A stretch of 64,000 nt of DNA, from NCBI RefSeq assembly GCF_001401805.1, contig NZ_LKDW01000015.1:1-64000 (forward strand). The letters are read 5' to 3'. This stretch comes from Pseudoalteromonas sp. P1-25 (GTDB lineage Bacteria; Pseudomonadota; Gammaproteobacteria; Enterobacterales; Alteromonadaceae). The notes under the pieces were generated by a model. It saw only the letters and a program-made list of their open reading frames with translations. It did not search any database and was not told the origin of the DNA. Shown piece after piece: positions 8,152 through 17,729 of this stretch; the first letter of the stretch is position 1, and the number at the start of each line of letters is the position of its first letter. Position numbers and translations under genes: made by a program.

Positions 8152-9084
8152 ATGGCAGGCATTTTAGACTCAGTAAACCAGCGCACCCAGTTGGTTGGGC
8201 AGAACCGCCTAGAATTACTATTATTTAAGCTCAGAGGGCGTCAGCGTTTTGGGATCAATGTATTTAAAGTAAGAGAAGTACTGCAATGTCCTCCTTTAAC
8301 GAGTATGCCAAAATCAAATGCATACATTCGGGGGGTTGCGCATATTCGTGGTCAAACTATTTCAGTTATCGACTTATCTATGGCCGTAGGCGGCCGCCCG
8401 ATTGAAAATGTAAAAGATAGCTTCATTATAATTGCAGAATACAATCGTTCTGTGCAGGGCTTTTTAGTCGGCGGCGTTGAGCGAATTGTTAATATGAACT
8501 GGGAAAAAATAATGCCGCCCCCATCGGGTGCAGGGCGTTATTCTTATCTAACGGCTGTTACCGAAATTGAAAACGAATTAGTCGAAATTCTCGATGTAGA
8601 AAAAATCTTAAACGAAATTTGCCCGGTAAATACAGAGGTTAGTGCAGATCTGGCGGCCGATAGTGCTATACAAAAAGACTTAGGCGAGCGTATTGTATTT
8701 ATTGCCGACGATTCAGCCGTGGCTCGTAACCAAGTAAAAAGAGCACTCGAGCCGCTTGGCGTGCAAACCGAGCTTGCAAAAAATGGTAAAGAAGCTTTAG
8801 TTAGGCTTAAAGAAATCGCCGAGCTTGATTGTAAAAATGATATTACTGAGCGTGTAGGTTTACTTATCTCTGATGTTGAAATGCCTGAAATGGACGGCTA
8901 TACATTAACAGCAGAAATTAAAGCTGACCCTAAATTAGCGCCTCTACATGTTATTTTACACACTTCTTTGAGTGGTGTATTTAATCAGGCGATGATCGAA
9001 AAAGTCGGCGCGGATGACTTTATAGCAAAATTTAACCCAGATGAATTGGCAACAGCAGTTAAAAAATGGGTTCATTGTGATTAA
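8152..9084 (+). CDS. cheV: CheV, CheW-receiver hybrid chemotaxis coupling protein
   Basis: CheV couples chemoreceptors to CheA and is tuned by phosphorylation. The 310 residues comprise an N-terminal CheW-like domain (about 15-160, with FGINVFKVREVLQCPPLT and VAHIRGQTISVIDL) and a C-terminal receiver domain (about 180-308). The receiver shows the acidic pair in FIADDSAV, the phospho-acceptor Asp in LLISDVEMPEMDGY and the switch Thr/Ser in LHTSLS. The start ATG has a strong AGGAG at proper spacing. It precedes cheR with a 21-base gap, and the pair is closed by the terminator at 9955. The location between flgA and flgB matches Vibrio-type clusters. No clear sigma-54 or sigma-28 promoter was found upstream. 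Confidence 0.95.
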   Translation: MAGILDSVNQRTQLVGQNRLELLLFKLRGRQRFGINVFKVREVLQCPPLTSMPKSNAYIRGVAHIRGQTISVIDLSMAVGGRPIENVKDSFIIIAEYNRSVQGFLVGGVERIVNMNWEKIMPPPSGAGRYSYLTAVTEIENELVEILDVEKILNEICPVNTEVSADLAADSAIQKDLGERIVFIADDSAVARNQVKRALEPLGVQTELAKNGKEALVRLKEIAELDCKNDITERVGLLISDVEMPEMDGYTLTAEIKADPKLAPLHVILHTSLSGVFNQAMIEKVGADDFIAKFNPDELATAVKKWVHCD

Positions 9085-9105
9085 GCAACAATAGGTGTTA
9101 ATAAT

Positions 9106-9936
9106 TTGAATAATAAAGATTTGCAGCAAAGTGACTACGATCAGTTCCGCTCTTTTTTAGAGCAGCAATGTGGTATTGTGCTAGGCGAAAACAAGCAATA
9201 TTTAGTAAAAAGTCGGCTTGCTCCGCTTATGGCTCGTTTTAATGTTGAATCTTTATCACAGTTAGTGAGTAAAACGCTTGCCCCCCATGAGCGGCAACTT
9301 AGAGCCGCAGTGGTTGACGCCATGACCACAAATGAAACATTGTGGTTTAGGGATCAATACCCATTTGAGCTGTTAAAAAATAAATTGTTCCCTGAGTTCA
9401 AAGACACTCGCCGGCCAGTAAAAATTTGGTCAGCGGCCAGCTCTTCAGGTCAAGAGCCATACTCTATTGCCATGTCGGTTGCTGAGTTTCAAGCGCAGCA
9501 GCCGGGTGTGCTACGTATGGGCGCACAAATTATTGGTACTGATATTTCTAATACAATGCTCGATATGTGTAAAAATGCAGAATATGATGCGCTGGCATTA
9601 GCGCGAGGGCTCTCAGCAGAACGCCGTAAAAAGTACTTTATGGATAGCGGCAATGGAATGGCAAAAGTTGTCGATTCAGTCAGAAAGCAGGTGAGCTTTA
9701 GACATTTAAACTTGCTCGACTCTTATGCCTTAATGGGCAAGTTCGATATTATTTTTTGCCGCAACGTACTTATTTATTTTTCACCAGAGGTTAAAGCAAA
9801 AATTATTAGCCAGTTTGCCCAAGCACTAAACCCAAAAGGGTATTTGTTTTTAGGTGCATCAGAGTCAATGACTGGCTTAAGTAACGAGTTCGACATGGTT
9901 CGTTGTAACCCCGGAATCATCTACCAAAAAAAATAA
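9106..9936 (+). CDS. cheR: CheR, chemoreceptor glutamate methyltransferase
   Basis: CheR methylates receptor glutamates using S-adenosylmethionine, opposing CheB. The N-terminal helical domain carries TTNETLWFRDQYPFELL, the family signature around the catalytic region. The SAM-binding fold follows with IWSAASSSGQEPYSIAM, IIGTDIS and FDIIFCRNVLIYFS. The usual CSTGEE element reads SSSGQE here. Length, 276 residues, is normal. The start is a TTG at 9106 with AGGTG upstream; the next in-frame methionine (at about residue 43) would remove conserved N-terminal helix. Confidence 0.95.
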   Translation: MNNKDLQQSDYDQFRSFLEQQCGIVLGENKQYLVKSRLAPLMARFNVESLSQLVSKTLAPHERQLRAAVVDAMTTNETLWFRDQYPFELLKNKLFPEFKDTRRPVKIWSAASSSGQEPYSIAMSVAEFQAQQPGVLRMGAQIIGTDISNTMLDMCKNAEYDALALARGLSAERRKKYFMDSGNGMAKVVDSVRKQVSFRHLNLLDSYALMGKFDIIFCRNVLIYFSPEVKAKIISQFAQALNPKGYLFLGASESMTGLSNEFDMVRCNPGIIYQKK

Positions 9937-9954
9937 CGCCTCTTCCTTCCCATT

Positions 9955-9983
9955 AAAAAACGACGCTTTGTGCGTCGTTTTTT
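9955..9983 (+). terminator. Intrinsic terminator after cheVR
   Basis: The stem AAAAAACGACGC / GCGTCGTTTTTT has a 5-base loop and a T run. It separates cheVR from the flgB operon. Confidence 0.9.
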
Positions 9984-10029
9984 CTTTAATAACAACCTCC
10001 TATAAAAAAGTAACCTTATTCAAAACTAC

Positions 10030-10045
10030 TGGCTTATTAATTGCT
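10030..10045 (+). promoter_or_regulatory. Sigma-54 promoter of flgBCDE
   Basis: TGGCTTATTAATTGCT has the invariant GG and GC separated by 10 bases with TGGC and TTGC cores. It lies 35 bases before the flgB start. Confidence 0.8.
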
Positions 10046-10079
10046 TTAACTTAGTTAAGTCAATTTTTTGGAGAATGTT

Positions 10080-10487
10080 ATGGCTATCAGTTTTGATAAA
10101 GCATTAGGTGTCCATCCGCATGCGATGTTGATCCGCTCACAGCGGGCAGAAGTGCTTGCCACAAATATAGCGAATGCTGATACGCCTGGCTATAAAGCAA
10201 AAGATATTGACTTTGCCTCTGCATTAAAAGCGGCAAGGTCAACTCAGCAAAGCGGCAATAGCATGGTCACAACCAATGAAAAACACATTGCTGGCGGTAC
10301 TCGCAGCGTAGGTGGTTCTGAATTATTTCGCACTCCAAATCAAGGAGATACAGGCGATGGTAACTCAGTTGATATACAGGTGGAACGAAACTTGTATACA
10401 CAGAATGCGATGGAGTATCAGGCAAGCCTGCAATTTTTAAGTAGTAAATTTAAGGGCCTGAATAAAGCGCTCGGTAGTCAAGGGTAA
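10080..10487 (+). CDS. flgB: FlgB, proximal rod protein
   Basis: FlgB forms part of the proximal rod of the basal body. The 135-residue product has the N-terminal rod motif (ATNIANADTPGYKAKD) and C-terminal helix (NLYTQNAMEYQASLQFLSSKFKGL) that pack in the axial core. The start at 10080 is chosen because GGAG lies 7 bases upstream; a TTG at 10068 would place that GGAG inside the coding region. It is first in flgBCDE behind the sigma-54 site at 10030. Confidence 0.95.
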   Translation: MAISFDKALGVHPHAMLIRSQRAEVLATNIANADTPGYKAKDIDFASALKAARSTQQSGNSMVTTNEKHIAGGTRSVGGSELFRTPNQGDTGDGNSVDIQVERNLYTQNAMEYQASLQFLSSKFKGLNKALGSQG

Positions 10488-10492
10488 TAATT

Positions 10493-10924
10493 ATGAGTTT
10501 ATATAATGTTTTTGATATTTCAGGCAGTGGTATGAGTGCGCAAAATGTGCGCCTAAATACTACCGCGAGTAATATTTCGAATGCTAATACAATAAGTTCA
10601 TCCCAAGACAAAACATACCGAGCTCGCCAACCTGTATTTGCTGCCGAGCTGACTAAAGCGTCTGCCTCAGCCAGTAACCCTCAGGGCTCCGCTGTTGGTG
10701 TTAAAGTGTTGGGGATTGTTGAGAGTAACAAACCACTACAAATTGAATATAACCCTAATCACCCAAGTGCGGATGAAAATGGCTATATCTATAAACCCAA
10801 CGTTAATGTTGTTGAGGAGATGGCAAATATGATCTCTGCATCTCGCTCATATCAAACAAACGTGCAAGTTGCCGATGCAGCTAAGCAAATGTTAAGCAAA
10901 ACGCTGTTACTTGGGCAGCGATAA
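10493..10924 (+). CDS. flgC: FlgC, proximal rod protein
   Basis: FlgC is a rod subunit next to FlgB. The 143 residues begin with an axial-family N-terminal helix (DISGSGMSAQNVRLNTTASN) and end with the axial C-terminal helix (NVVEEMANMISASRSYQTNV). The 5-base gap after flgB suggests coupling. It has the usual family length. Confidence 0.96.
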   Translation: MSLYNVFDISGSGMSAQNVRLNTTASNISNANTISSSQDKTYRARQPVFAAELTKASASASNPQGSAVGVKVLGIVESNKPLQIEYNPNHPSADENGYIYKPNVNVVEEMANMISASRSYQTNVQVADAAKQMLSKTLLLGQR

Positions 10925-10937
10925 CCGAGGGTAGGTT

Positions 10938-11618
10938 ATGAGTAACGATATTAGTACTAGTTCATCTTTTATGGACTCGATTACTTGGCAAGAGACTCAA
11001 GTAGCGACTTCCACTGAAGAGAGCGATGCGTTAACACAGGAAGATTTTTTCTCGTTGCTAACTCAGCAGCTATCGTATCAGGATCCGAGTAATCCGGCTG
11101 ATAACGATCAGATGATTGCGCAAATGACTAATTTTACCATGGCGCAAGGTATCACAGATTTAAACACAAATTTTGAGTCGCTTGCCTCTTCAATGACTTC
11201 AAACTCTGCTTTACAAGCATCAACCCTGGTTGGTAAACAAGCGCTTTTAGAATCTAATACGCTTGAACTTGGCGAAAGCGGCGAGGCAAAAGGATCGGCA
11301 GTTGCTGAAGAAGCCGTTGATAATTTAAAAATTAAAGTCACAGATGCCTCTGGGCAACTGGTTAGAACTATCGATATGGGTTCGCAAGCAGCGGGGGCTG
11401 TGCGCTTTAGTTGGGATGGGAATAACGAATCTGGCGAACGCCTACCAGAGGGCGAATACACGATTACTGCAGAGGGCAGTACCAACGGCGAGTTTTCAAG
11501 CTTACCGGTAGCCACATTCAAAAACATTGAAAGCGTTAATATCAACGGCTCTAGTGGCATTATTATTAACACCAAAGAGGGTGCGGTTAGGTTGACAGAT
11601 GTCGCAGAGATCGCATAA
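10938..11618 (+). CDS. flgD: FlgD, hook-capping scaffold protein
   Basis: FlgD caps the growing hook and is discarded afterwards. The N-terminal part has LTQEDFFSLLTQQLSYQDPS and DNDQMIAQMTNFTMAQG, the conserved hook-cap segment. The C-terminal part is a FlgD Ig-like/tudor region with FSWDGNNESGERLPEGEYTI. The length is 226 residues. It sits between flgC and flgE in the standard order. A GCCTGCTAGCAGGC palindrome lies in the gap to flgE (11637-11650). Confidence 0.95.
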   Translation: MSNDISTSSSFMDSITWQETQVATSTEESDALTQEDFFSLLTQQLSYQDPSNPADNDQMIAQMTNFTMAQGITDLNTNFESLASSMTSNSALQASTLVGKQALLESNTLELGESGEAKGSAVAEEAVDNLKIKVTDASGQLVRTIDMGSQAAGAVRFSWDGNNESGERLPEGEYTITAEGSTNGEFSSLPVATFKNIESVNINGSSGIIINTKEGAVRLTDVAEIA

Positions 11619-11676
11619 CCATTTAAAAGTATTTCGCCTGCTAGCAGGCTATTAGATTAAAAGTTAGAGGTGAATT

Positions 11677-13047
11677 ATGAGCTTTAATATCGCACTTACA
11701 GGCCTAGCTGCCGCTCAAAAAGACTTAGACGTAACAGCAAATAATATTGCTAACGTAAATACCACTGGTTTTAAAGAATCGCGGGCTGAATTTGCTGATG
11801 TATATGCTGCATCTGTGTTTAGCGCAGGTAAAACCAAAAATGGTGATGGTGTGCAAACTACCATGGTTGCACAGCAATTTCATCAAGGCTCACTGCAATT
11901 TACTAACAACTCGTTAGACTTAGCGATTACCGGCGAAGGTTACTTTGCAATGACCGATGATATTTCATCGCAAGATTTAACCTATACTCGTGCAGGTGCA
12001 TTTAAGCTTAATCAAGACAATTTTATGGTTGACGCCAAAGGTAATTATTTACAAGCTTTTCCGGTTGATGCATCAAGTGGGGACACCACATCGGTAAGTC
12101 TAAGTACAACTAACCCAATTCAAATTCCTGATTCATCTGGTTCGCCTCGCGCTACAGAAAACGTATTTTTGTCATTTAATTTAGATGCAACAGCAGATGC
12201 TACAGGCCTTGCTTTTGACCCTACATCAAATGGTACGTATAACTCGTCAACGTCTACAACAGTTTACGACTCATTAGGTGAACCACATATTCTGCAATAC
12301 TTTTTTGTAAAAGAAGAGGATGCCGCCTCGGGTGGTACTGATAACAGCTGGGAGGTATACGCAACCTTAGATGGGAAAGTTGTAGATGGTACATCAGGTG
12401 CAGAGCAAACTACTACACCTTATACACCGATTGCTACACTTGGCTTCGACTCTAGTGGTTTACCTGCGACAACCAACGGTATAGCAAATACTAACGCCAC
12501 AACATTTGACGAAATTAATTTACCGGCAGGTGCAGGCACTGGTTTATCGTCAATGCTTGATAACGGCGCGACATTTCCAAGCACGGGTATTGAGTTAAAT
12601 TGGCGCGATGAAAATAACACAGCAGGACGTATTCCCACTCAGTACTCAAGTGGTTTTGAAGTAAAAGCCCTTGACCAAGATGGCTCTACAGTCGGTCGTT
12701 TAGCGGGTATTGATATTGGCACAGACGGCAAAATTGTGGCCTCGTACAGTAATGGTGATTCAACCTACTTAGGGCAAGTGGCTATGGTACGCTTTCCAAA
12801 CTCACAAGGTTTATCGCAAGTAGGCGATACCAGCTGGAAGCAAAGTATTGACTCTGGCGAGCCGGTAGCCGGTGAAGCAGGTTCGGGTACTTTTGGTAGT
12901 ATTAATTCATCTGCACTTGAGCAATCAAATACCAACTTAACAAACGAATTAGTTGATTTGATTACCGCTCAACGTAACTACCAAGCAAACTCTCGAGCGC
13001 TTGAAGTTAACTCAACAATTCAGCAAAGTATTTTGCAGATTCGATAA
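11677..13047 (+). CDS. flgE: FlgE, flagellar hook protein
   Basis: FlgE polymerises into the universal joint between rod and filament. The 456-residue protein has the axial N-terminus MSFNIALTGLAAAQKDLDV with the NNIANVNTTGFKESRAEF motif. Its middle domains include GEGYFAM and YTRAGAFKLN. The C-terminal helix is NTNLTNELVDLITAQRNYQANSRALEV. The start ATG has AGAGGTG upstream. It is the last gene of its unit, closed by the terminator at 13075. Confidence 0.97.
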   Translation: MSFNIALTGLAAAQKDLDVTANNIANVNTTGFKESRAEFADVYAASVFSAGKTKNGDGVQTTMVAQQFHQGSLQFTNNSLDLAITGEGYFAMTDDISSQDLTYTRAGAFKLNQDNFMVDAKGNYLQAFPVDASSGDTTSVSLSTTNPIQIPDSSGSPRATENVFLSFNLDATADATGLAFDPTSNGTYNSSTSTTVYDSLGEPHILQYFFVKEEDAASGGTDNSWEVYATLDGKVVDGTSGAEQTTTPYTPIATLGFDSSGLPATTNGIANTNATTFDEINLPAGAGTGLSSMLDNGATFPSTGIELNWRDENNTAGRIPTQYSSGFEVKALDQDGSTVGRLAGIDIGTDGKIVASYSNGDSTYLGQVAMVRFPNSQGLSQVGDTSWKQSIDSGEPVAGEAGSGTFGSINSSALEQSNTNLTNELVDLITAQRNYQANSRALEVNSTIQQSILQIR

Positions 13048-13074
13048 GTTAACACTATTTTTGGTTAAGATTTT

Positions 13075-13100
13075 AAGGCTGCATTTTTGCAGCCTTTTTT
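13075..13100 (+). terminator. Intrinsic terminator after flgE
   Basis: A perfect 9-bp stem (AAGGCTGCA / TGCAGCCTT) with a TTTT loop is followed by a T run. It ends the flgBCDE transcript ahead of the flgF promoter. Confidence 0.9.
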
Positions 13101-13170
13101 ATACCTAATACCACAAAAATAGCCTAGCTGAGCCGTTCAATACCTTCCTTATATTGCGTCAAATTTAATC

Positions 13171-13186
13171 TGGCACCTATTTTGCA
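13171..13186 (+). promoter_or_regulatory. Sigma-54 promoter of flgFGHI
   Basis: TGGCACCTATTTTGCA matches the -24/-12 consensus almost completely. It lies about 38 bases before the flgF ATG. Confidence 0.92.
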
Positions 13187-13223
13187 TTTATCAACTCAGA
13201 GATTTTTTATGTGAGTCGATGTT

Positions 13224-13967
13224 ATGGACAAAATGGTCTACATTGCGGCCTCTGGCGCTAAGCAAAGCCTACAGGGGCTTGCACTTAAAGCCAATAATTT
13301 GGCAAACGCAAATACCACAGGTTTTAAAGCTGACTTCGCGCAAGCGCGTTCTATGCAAGCATTTGGCGAGGGCTTGCCGACCCGAGTGTTTTCTATGCAA
13401 GAGCGACCTGGTTCTAACATGACCTCTGGCGGCATAATAGAAACAGGGCGAGATTTAGACATTGCCATGAGCGATAACGCCTGGCTCGCTGTTCAAGATG
13501 AGTCAGGGAATGAAGCCTACACTAAAGTTGGTACGCTGAACATTACTGCACAAGGCATGTTAGTAACGAGCCATGGTCGTCAAGTTATTGGCGAAGGTGG
13601 CCCCGTAATTCTACCTGTCCCTATTGAAAAAATAAGCTTTAGTGCAGATGGCGCCATTCAGGTTCGCCCGCAAGGCGCACCAGCCAATTTTTTAGAAGAA
13701 GTAGACACGCTACGTGTTGTTGAAGGAAACAGCAGGCAGCTTGAAAAAGGTAACGATGGTTTATTTAGACCAGTACCTGGGCAAACCGTTGATACCTCTG
13801 AAAATGTAAAAGTATTAAGTGGTGCACTGGAAATGTCTAACGTTAATCCAGTTCACGAAATGGTCGATATGATCAACCACCAACGTCAATTTGAGTTACA
13901 AGTAAAACTAATGAAAACAGCTGAAGAGATTGACGAACGTCAAGATCAGTTGATGCGCATAGTTTAA
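13224..13967 (+). CDS. flgF: FlgF, proximal rod protein
   Basis: FlgF is a rod component between FlgB/C and FlgG. The 247 residues begin MDKMVYIAASGAKQSLQGLA and carry NNLANANTTGFKADF, a rod/hook signature. They end with the axial helix VHEMVDMINHQRQFELQVKLM. The Shine-Dalgarno sequence is weak (GTGAG). It is the first gene after the sigma-54 site at 13171 and is followed by flgG after 21 bases. Confidence 0.95.
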   Translation: MDKMVYIAASGAKQSLQGLALKANNLANANTTGFKADFAQARSMQAFGEGLPTRVFSMQERPGSNMTSGGIIETGRDLDIAMSDNAWLAVQDESGNEAYTKVGTLNITAQGMLVTSHGRQVIGEGGPVILPVPIEKISFSADGAIQVRPQGAPANFLEEVDTLRVVEGNSRQLEKGNDGLFRPVPGQTVDTSENVKVLSGALEMSNVNPVHEMVDMINHQRQFELQVKLMKTAEEIDERQDQLMRIV

Positions 13968-13988
13968 CTTTAAAATGAGGGCATACTT

Positions 13989-14777
13989 ATGAATCCTGCA
14001 TTGTGGATAAGTAAAACAGGGCTAGACGCTCAACAAACTGATATTTCAGTTATTTCAAATAATTTGGCGAATGCCAGTACCGTAGGTTACAAAAAGAGCC
14101 GCGCTATTTTTGAAGATTTACTGTATCAAAACATCAACCAACCTGGCGGGCGATCATCACAAGATACTGAGTTACCATCTGGCCTAATGCTTGGTGCCGG
14201 TGCAAAAGTGGTTGCTAACCAAAAAGAGTTTACGCAGGGCAATATGCTCACCACTGAAAACTCACTTGATTGGATGATCTCAGGCGAAGGCTTTTTTGAA
14301 GTGTTGCAACCTGATGGCAATATTGCCTATTCGCGTAATGGACAATTTACTACCGATGAAGACGGCCGCATTGTTACTTCAGGCGCTGGCTTTGTTGTTC
14401 AGCCCGAAATGAACGTACCGGATGATGCGCAATCAATTACGGTTTCTCAAGATGGTGAAGTATCTGTACGTGTTGCAGGGCAAGCCGATAATGTGGTGAT
14501 TGGTCAGCTAACAATTAGCGACTTTATTAATCCATCTGGTCTTGAGCCAATTGGTCAAAACCTTTACACCGAAACGGCTGTTAGTGGTGCGCCTGTGCAA
14601 GGTAATCCAGGCGTAGAAGGGTTGGGTACTATTATTCAGGGCTCGCTTGAAACATCAAACGTTAATGTAACAGAAGAACTGGTAAACCTTATCGAAACAC
14701 AACGTGTTTACGAAATGAATTCAAAAGTAATCTCAGCCGTTGACGAAATGATGAGCTACATCAATCAACAGTTATAA
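13989..14777 (+). CDS. flgG: FlgG, distal rod protein
   Basis: FlgG builds the distal rod that passes through the P and L rings. The protein (262 residues) starts MNPALWISKTGLDAQQTDIS with NNLANASTVGYKKSRAIFED and ISGEGFFEVLQPDG. It ends with SNVNVTEELVNLIETQRVYEMN. Usual family length, with normal spacing to flgF and flgH. Confidence 0.97.
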   Translation: MNPALWISKTGLDAQQTDISVISNNLANASTVGYKKSRAIFEDLLYQNINQPGGRSSQDTELPSGLMLGAGAKVVANQKEFTQGNMLTTENSLDWMISGEGFFEVLQPDGNIAYSRNGQFTTDEDGRIVTSGAGFVVQPEMNVPDDAQSITVSQDGEVSVRVAGQADNVVIGQLTISDFINPSGLEPIGQNLYTETAVSGAPVQGNPGVEGLGTIIQGSLETSNVNVTEELVNLIETQRVYEMNSKVISAVDEMMSYINQQL

Positions 14778-14797
14778 TCGTGCACAAGGGGATAGTT

Positions 14798-15481
14798 ATG
14801 CGTAAAGTTATTTTATTTGCTGCAGGCACCTTATTTTTAAGTGGCTGTGTTTCTACGCAAAATAGTGAAGTGGTTCAAGACGACCCATACTACGCTCCCA
14901 TGTACCCAGAGCCCGTAGCAGAGCCCGTTGTTGCAACAGGTTCGCTATTTAATACCAACACATTTAATGACCTGTACTCTGATAAAAAAGCGCTTAGAAC
15001 AGGCGATATCATCACCGTCAAGCTTGAAGAGTCAACACAAGCTACAAAAGCCGCAAAAACTGAAACTGACAAAGAAACCGACGCCAGTTTGGACCCCATT
15101 ATTGGATTAGGTGGCTTACCTGTAAATATAGGTGGCGACAGTATTCAGTTTGGTATAGGTAGTGATTCATCATTTACTGGTGACTCTAAATCAAATCAGT
15201 CAAACAGTTTAGTGGGTGATATTTCTGTAAATGTTATGCGTGTTTTACCCAATGGTAACTTAGTTATCCGTGGTGAAAAATGGCTAACACTTAACACTGG
15301 CGAAGAGTTTATTAGGCTCGAAGGGCTAGTTCGCCCGCAAGATGTAAGCGCCGATAACACGGTTGAGTCGAATAGAATTGCGAATGCCCGCATTCAGTAT
15401 TCAGGCAAAGGGCAAACACAAGAGGCGCAAAGCCCAGGGTGGTTGACACGTTTCTTCAGTAGCTCGTTATTTCCATTTTAA
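14798..15481 (+). CDS. flgH: FlgH, L-ring lipoprotein
   Basis: FlgH forms the outer-membrane L ring. The preprotein has a type II signal peptide with lipobox LSGC, placing the acylated Cys at residue 17 of this 227-residue product. Further conserved features are [20 protein letters not shown] and the C-terminal [17 protein letters not shown]. The ATG at 14798 is chosen because AAGGGG precedes it and it gives a normal lipoprotein signal; an upstream GTG at 14780 would lengthen the N-terminus by six residues. Confidence 0.96.
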   Translation: MRKVILFAAGTLFLSGCVSTQNSEVVQDDPYYAPMYPEPVAEPVVATGSLFNTNTFNDLYSDKKALRTGDIITVKLEESTQATKAAKTETDKETDASLDPIIGLGGLPVNIGGDSIQFGIGSDSSFTGDSKSNQSNSLVGDISVNVMRVLPNGNLVIRGEKWLTLNTGEEFIRLEGLVRPQDVSADNTVESNRIANARIQYSGKGQTQEAQSPGWLTRFFSSSLFPF

Positions 15482-15492
15482 AGGATAGTAGT

Positions 15493-16587
15493 ATGAAAAA
15501 CATTAAAGCGTTTATTTTGATCATACTGCTAGGCTGGCAATTTACTGCCAGCGCGGAACGAATAAAAGATGTTTCTATGGTTGAAGGGGTCCGTGCCAAC
15601 CAATTGGTTGGCTATGGTTTAGTGGTGGGGCTACCTGGCACAGGGGAGCAAAACTCTTACACGCAACAAAGTTTTAGGGGCATGCTAAACAGTTTTGGAA
15701 TTACCTTACCTTCAACGCAAAGCCCTAAAATTAAAAATGTAGCTGCAGTGGCAGTTCATGCTGAGCTGCCGCCGTTCAGAAAGCCAGGGCAAACAATTGA
15801 TATTACGGTTTCTTCTATTGGCAGTGCAGGGAGTTTACGTGGCGGCACATTACTACAAACTTTCTTGAAAGGGGTTGATGGTAACGTATACGCGATAGCA
15901 CAAGGCAGCTTAATAGTAGGGGGTTTAGGTGCACAAGGGCTTGATGGTAGCAAAGTAGTAATTAATACCCCAACCGTCGGCCGCGTACCAAACGGAGCTA
16001 CAGTTGAGCGCGAAGTTAAAAGTCCTTTTATGCAAGGCGACTACATTACGTTTAACTTAAATCGTCCAGACTTCACTACTGCAAAACGTCTAGAAAAAAC
16101 AATTAATGATTTAGTTGGTCCTAATAGTGCACAGGCGATTGATGCAGCCTCAGTACGCGTTATTGCCCCGCGTGATGCATCGCAAAGGGTGTCTTATTTA
16201 TCAACGCTTGAAAACCTAGAGTTTAAGCCTGCTGACACCTCTGCAAAAATCATTGTTAACTCACGCACAGGCACAATTGTCATTGGCAAAAATGTGAAGC
16301 TACAGCCTGCGGCAATAACCCATGGCGGCCTAACAGTTACGATTGCTGAACAGCAAAATGTAACGCAGCCTAATCCGTTAGCAGAAGGCGAAACCGTTGT
16401 TACACAGCAAAGTATTATTGACGTTAACCAAGATGATTCTCGTGCGTTTGTATTTAACCCAGGCGTCAGCTTAGATGACTTAGTGCGTGCTATAAACGAA
16501 GTAGGTGCAGCACCTGGCGATTTAATGGCTATTTTAGAAGCCCTTAAAGAAGCGGGTGCAATTAACGGACAGCTTGTTGTTATTTAA
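15493..16587 (+). CDS. flgI: FlgI, periplasmic P-ring protein
   Basis: FlgI polymerises into the P ring in the peptidoglycan layer with help from FlgA. The 364-residue precursor has a Sec signal peptide (about 1-21, ending TASA). It shows the strongly conserved [20 protein letters not shown] and [20 protein letters not shown], and the C-terminal [20 protein letters not shown]. It is the last gene of the flgFGHI unit, with a terminator at 16594. Confidence 0.97.
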   Translation: MKNIKAFILIILLGWQFTASAERIKDVSMVEGVRANQLVGYGLVVGLPGTGEQNSYTQQSFRGMLNSFGITLPSTQSPKIKNVAAVAVHAELPPFRKPGQTIDITVSSIGSAGSLRGGTLLQTFLKGVDGNVYAIAQGSLIVGGLGAQGLDGSKVVINTPTVGRVPNGATVEREVKSPFMQGDYITFNLNRPDFTTAKRLEKTINDLVGPNSAQAIDAASVRVIAPRDASQRVSYLSTLENLEFKPADTSAKIIVNSRTGTIVIGKNVKLQPAAITHGGLTVTIAEQQNVTQPNPLAEGETVVTQQSIIDVNQDDSRAFVFNPGVSLDDLVRAINEVGAAPGDLMAILEALKEAGAINGQLVVI

Positions 16588-16593
16588 ATTATT

Positions 16594-16631
16594 AAAAGCT
16601 CGGTGTTACAACAATGTAGCCGAGCTTTTTT
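16594..16631 (+). terminator. Intrinsic terminator after flgI
   Basis: The stem AAAAGCTCGG / CCGAGCTTTT encloses a 16-base loop that can pair partly on itself. A T run follows. Confidence 0.85.
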
Positions 16632-16657
16632 AATAAAACCTGCCTTTAAAATGCCTT

Positions 16658-16674
16658 TGGCTTAATTTTTGCAT
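16658..16674 (+). promoter_or_regulatory. Sigma-54 promoter of flgJKL
   Basis: TGGCTTAATTTTTGCAT has GG and GC separated by 10 bases with TGGC and TTGC cores. It lies about 40 bases upstream of flgJ. Confidence 0.82.
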
Positions 16675-16711
16675 TTATCGAAGTATTATTCATTTTTGTG
16701 TCAAAAAGCTG

Positions 16712-17728
16712 ATGGAAACAAATCACCTCGATAAGCAAAACTTTTTTGATTTAAGTAATCTTAATACTTTACGTCAAGACGCCTTAAACAGCGGTGATGC
16801 ATCTACTGATGCCTCTAAAGCGGCGCTTAAAAAAGCAGCGGCACAATTTGAAGCTATTTTTACGCAGATGCTTCTAAAAGGCATGCGTAAAGCTAACGAA
16901 GCATTTGAAGATGAAGACAGCCCATTTAATTCTAGCGGCGTAAAGTTTTTTGAAGAAATGCACGATCAGCAGCTCTCTTCTGAGCTTTCATCAAATGGGT
17001 CTTTAGGTTTGGCTGATTTAATTGTGCAGCAGCTCTCTCCAGAGGCTGAAAACTTTATGCCTGGCTCAGTGTTAAGAACAACCAACGACTTTATCAGTGA
17101 TAAACGCGCAGGCTCTGAACTACCCCACGAAGAACTGAATAATGTTGAGCAAGTAAATAAAGACGACTTAGCCCTCAGCAGCGAAGCAACAGACACTAAA
17201 ACCCCAACACAGCCTGTACAGCAACCGACATTTAATAATGCTGGAGAGTTTGTGAGTGCAGTGTGGGAGCATGCCAAAACAGCGGCCGAAAAAATAGGTT
17301 TAAACCCTGCAGTGATGGTCGCTCAGGCGGCCCTTGAGACTGGTTGGGGCAAGCATATTATTAATAAAAGTGACGGTAATAGCTCAAATAACCTGTTTAA
17401 TATTAAATCAGATAAAAGCTGGGAAGGCGACAAAGCAAGTAAAGTAACGCTTGAATTTGAGCAAGGCACGCCTGTTAAAAAGCAAGCAAGTTTTAGAGCT
17501 TATGATTCTATAAAAGAAAGCGTAAACGACTTTGTCGATTTTTTAACGCAAAACCCACGTTACGAAGAAGCATTACAAAAAACAGCACAGCCAAACGAAT
17601 TTTTAGATTCGCTACAAAAAGCAGGCTATGCAACGGACCCTAATTACGCGAGCAAAATAAAAAAAGTGCTAAATAGTAGTGAGCTTAAAAATATTGCAAC
17701 AAGCGCGTTTACCCAAGGAGTGAAGTAA
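16712..17728 (+). CDS. flgJ: FlgJ, rod cap and peptidoglycan hydrolase
   Basis: FlgJ caps the rod during assembly and cuts peptidoglycan so the rod can cross the wall. The 338 residues include an N-terminal rod-binding domain (about 30-110; KKAAAQFEAIFTQMLLKGMR). A disordered linker of about 70 residues follows. The C-terminal glucosaminidase (about 175-330) has VMVAQAALETGWGKHI with the catalytic Glu, and FRAYDSIKESVNDFVDFL. The upstream Shine-Dalgarno sequence is poor, but the ATG fits the sigma-54 site and family length. Confidence 0.95.
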   Translation: METNHLDKQNFFDLSNLNTLRQDALNSGDASTDASKAALKKAAAQFEAIFTQMLLKGMRKANEAFEDEDSPFNSSGVKFFEEMHDQQLSSELSSNGSLGLADLIVQQLSPEAENFMPGSVLRTTNDFISDKRAGSELPHEELNNVEQVNKDDLALSSEATDTKTPTQPVQQPTFNNAGEFVSAVWEHAKTAAEKIGLNPAVMVAQAALETGWGKHIINKSDGNSSNNLFNIKSDKSWEGDKASKVTLEFEQGTPVKKQASFRAYDSIKESVNDFVDFLTQNPRYEEALQKTAQPNEFLDSLQKAGYATDPNYASKIKKVLNSSELKNIATSAFTQGVK

Positions 17729-17729
17729 T

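Noticed and set aside
13103-13145. TAATACCAC and GCCTAGCTGAG resemble pieces of the palindromic element at 6081
   Set aside because: Matches are short and do not occur in the element's order or form a palindrome; likely chance.
13219-13422. A short + strand frame starting 5 bases before flgF
   Set aside because: Out of frame with flgF, which has full family similarity from 13224.
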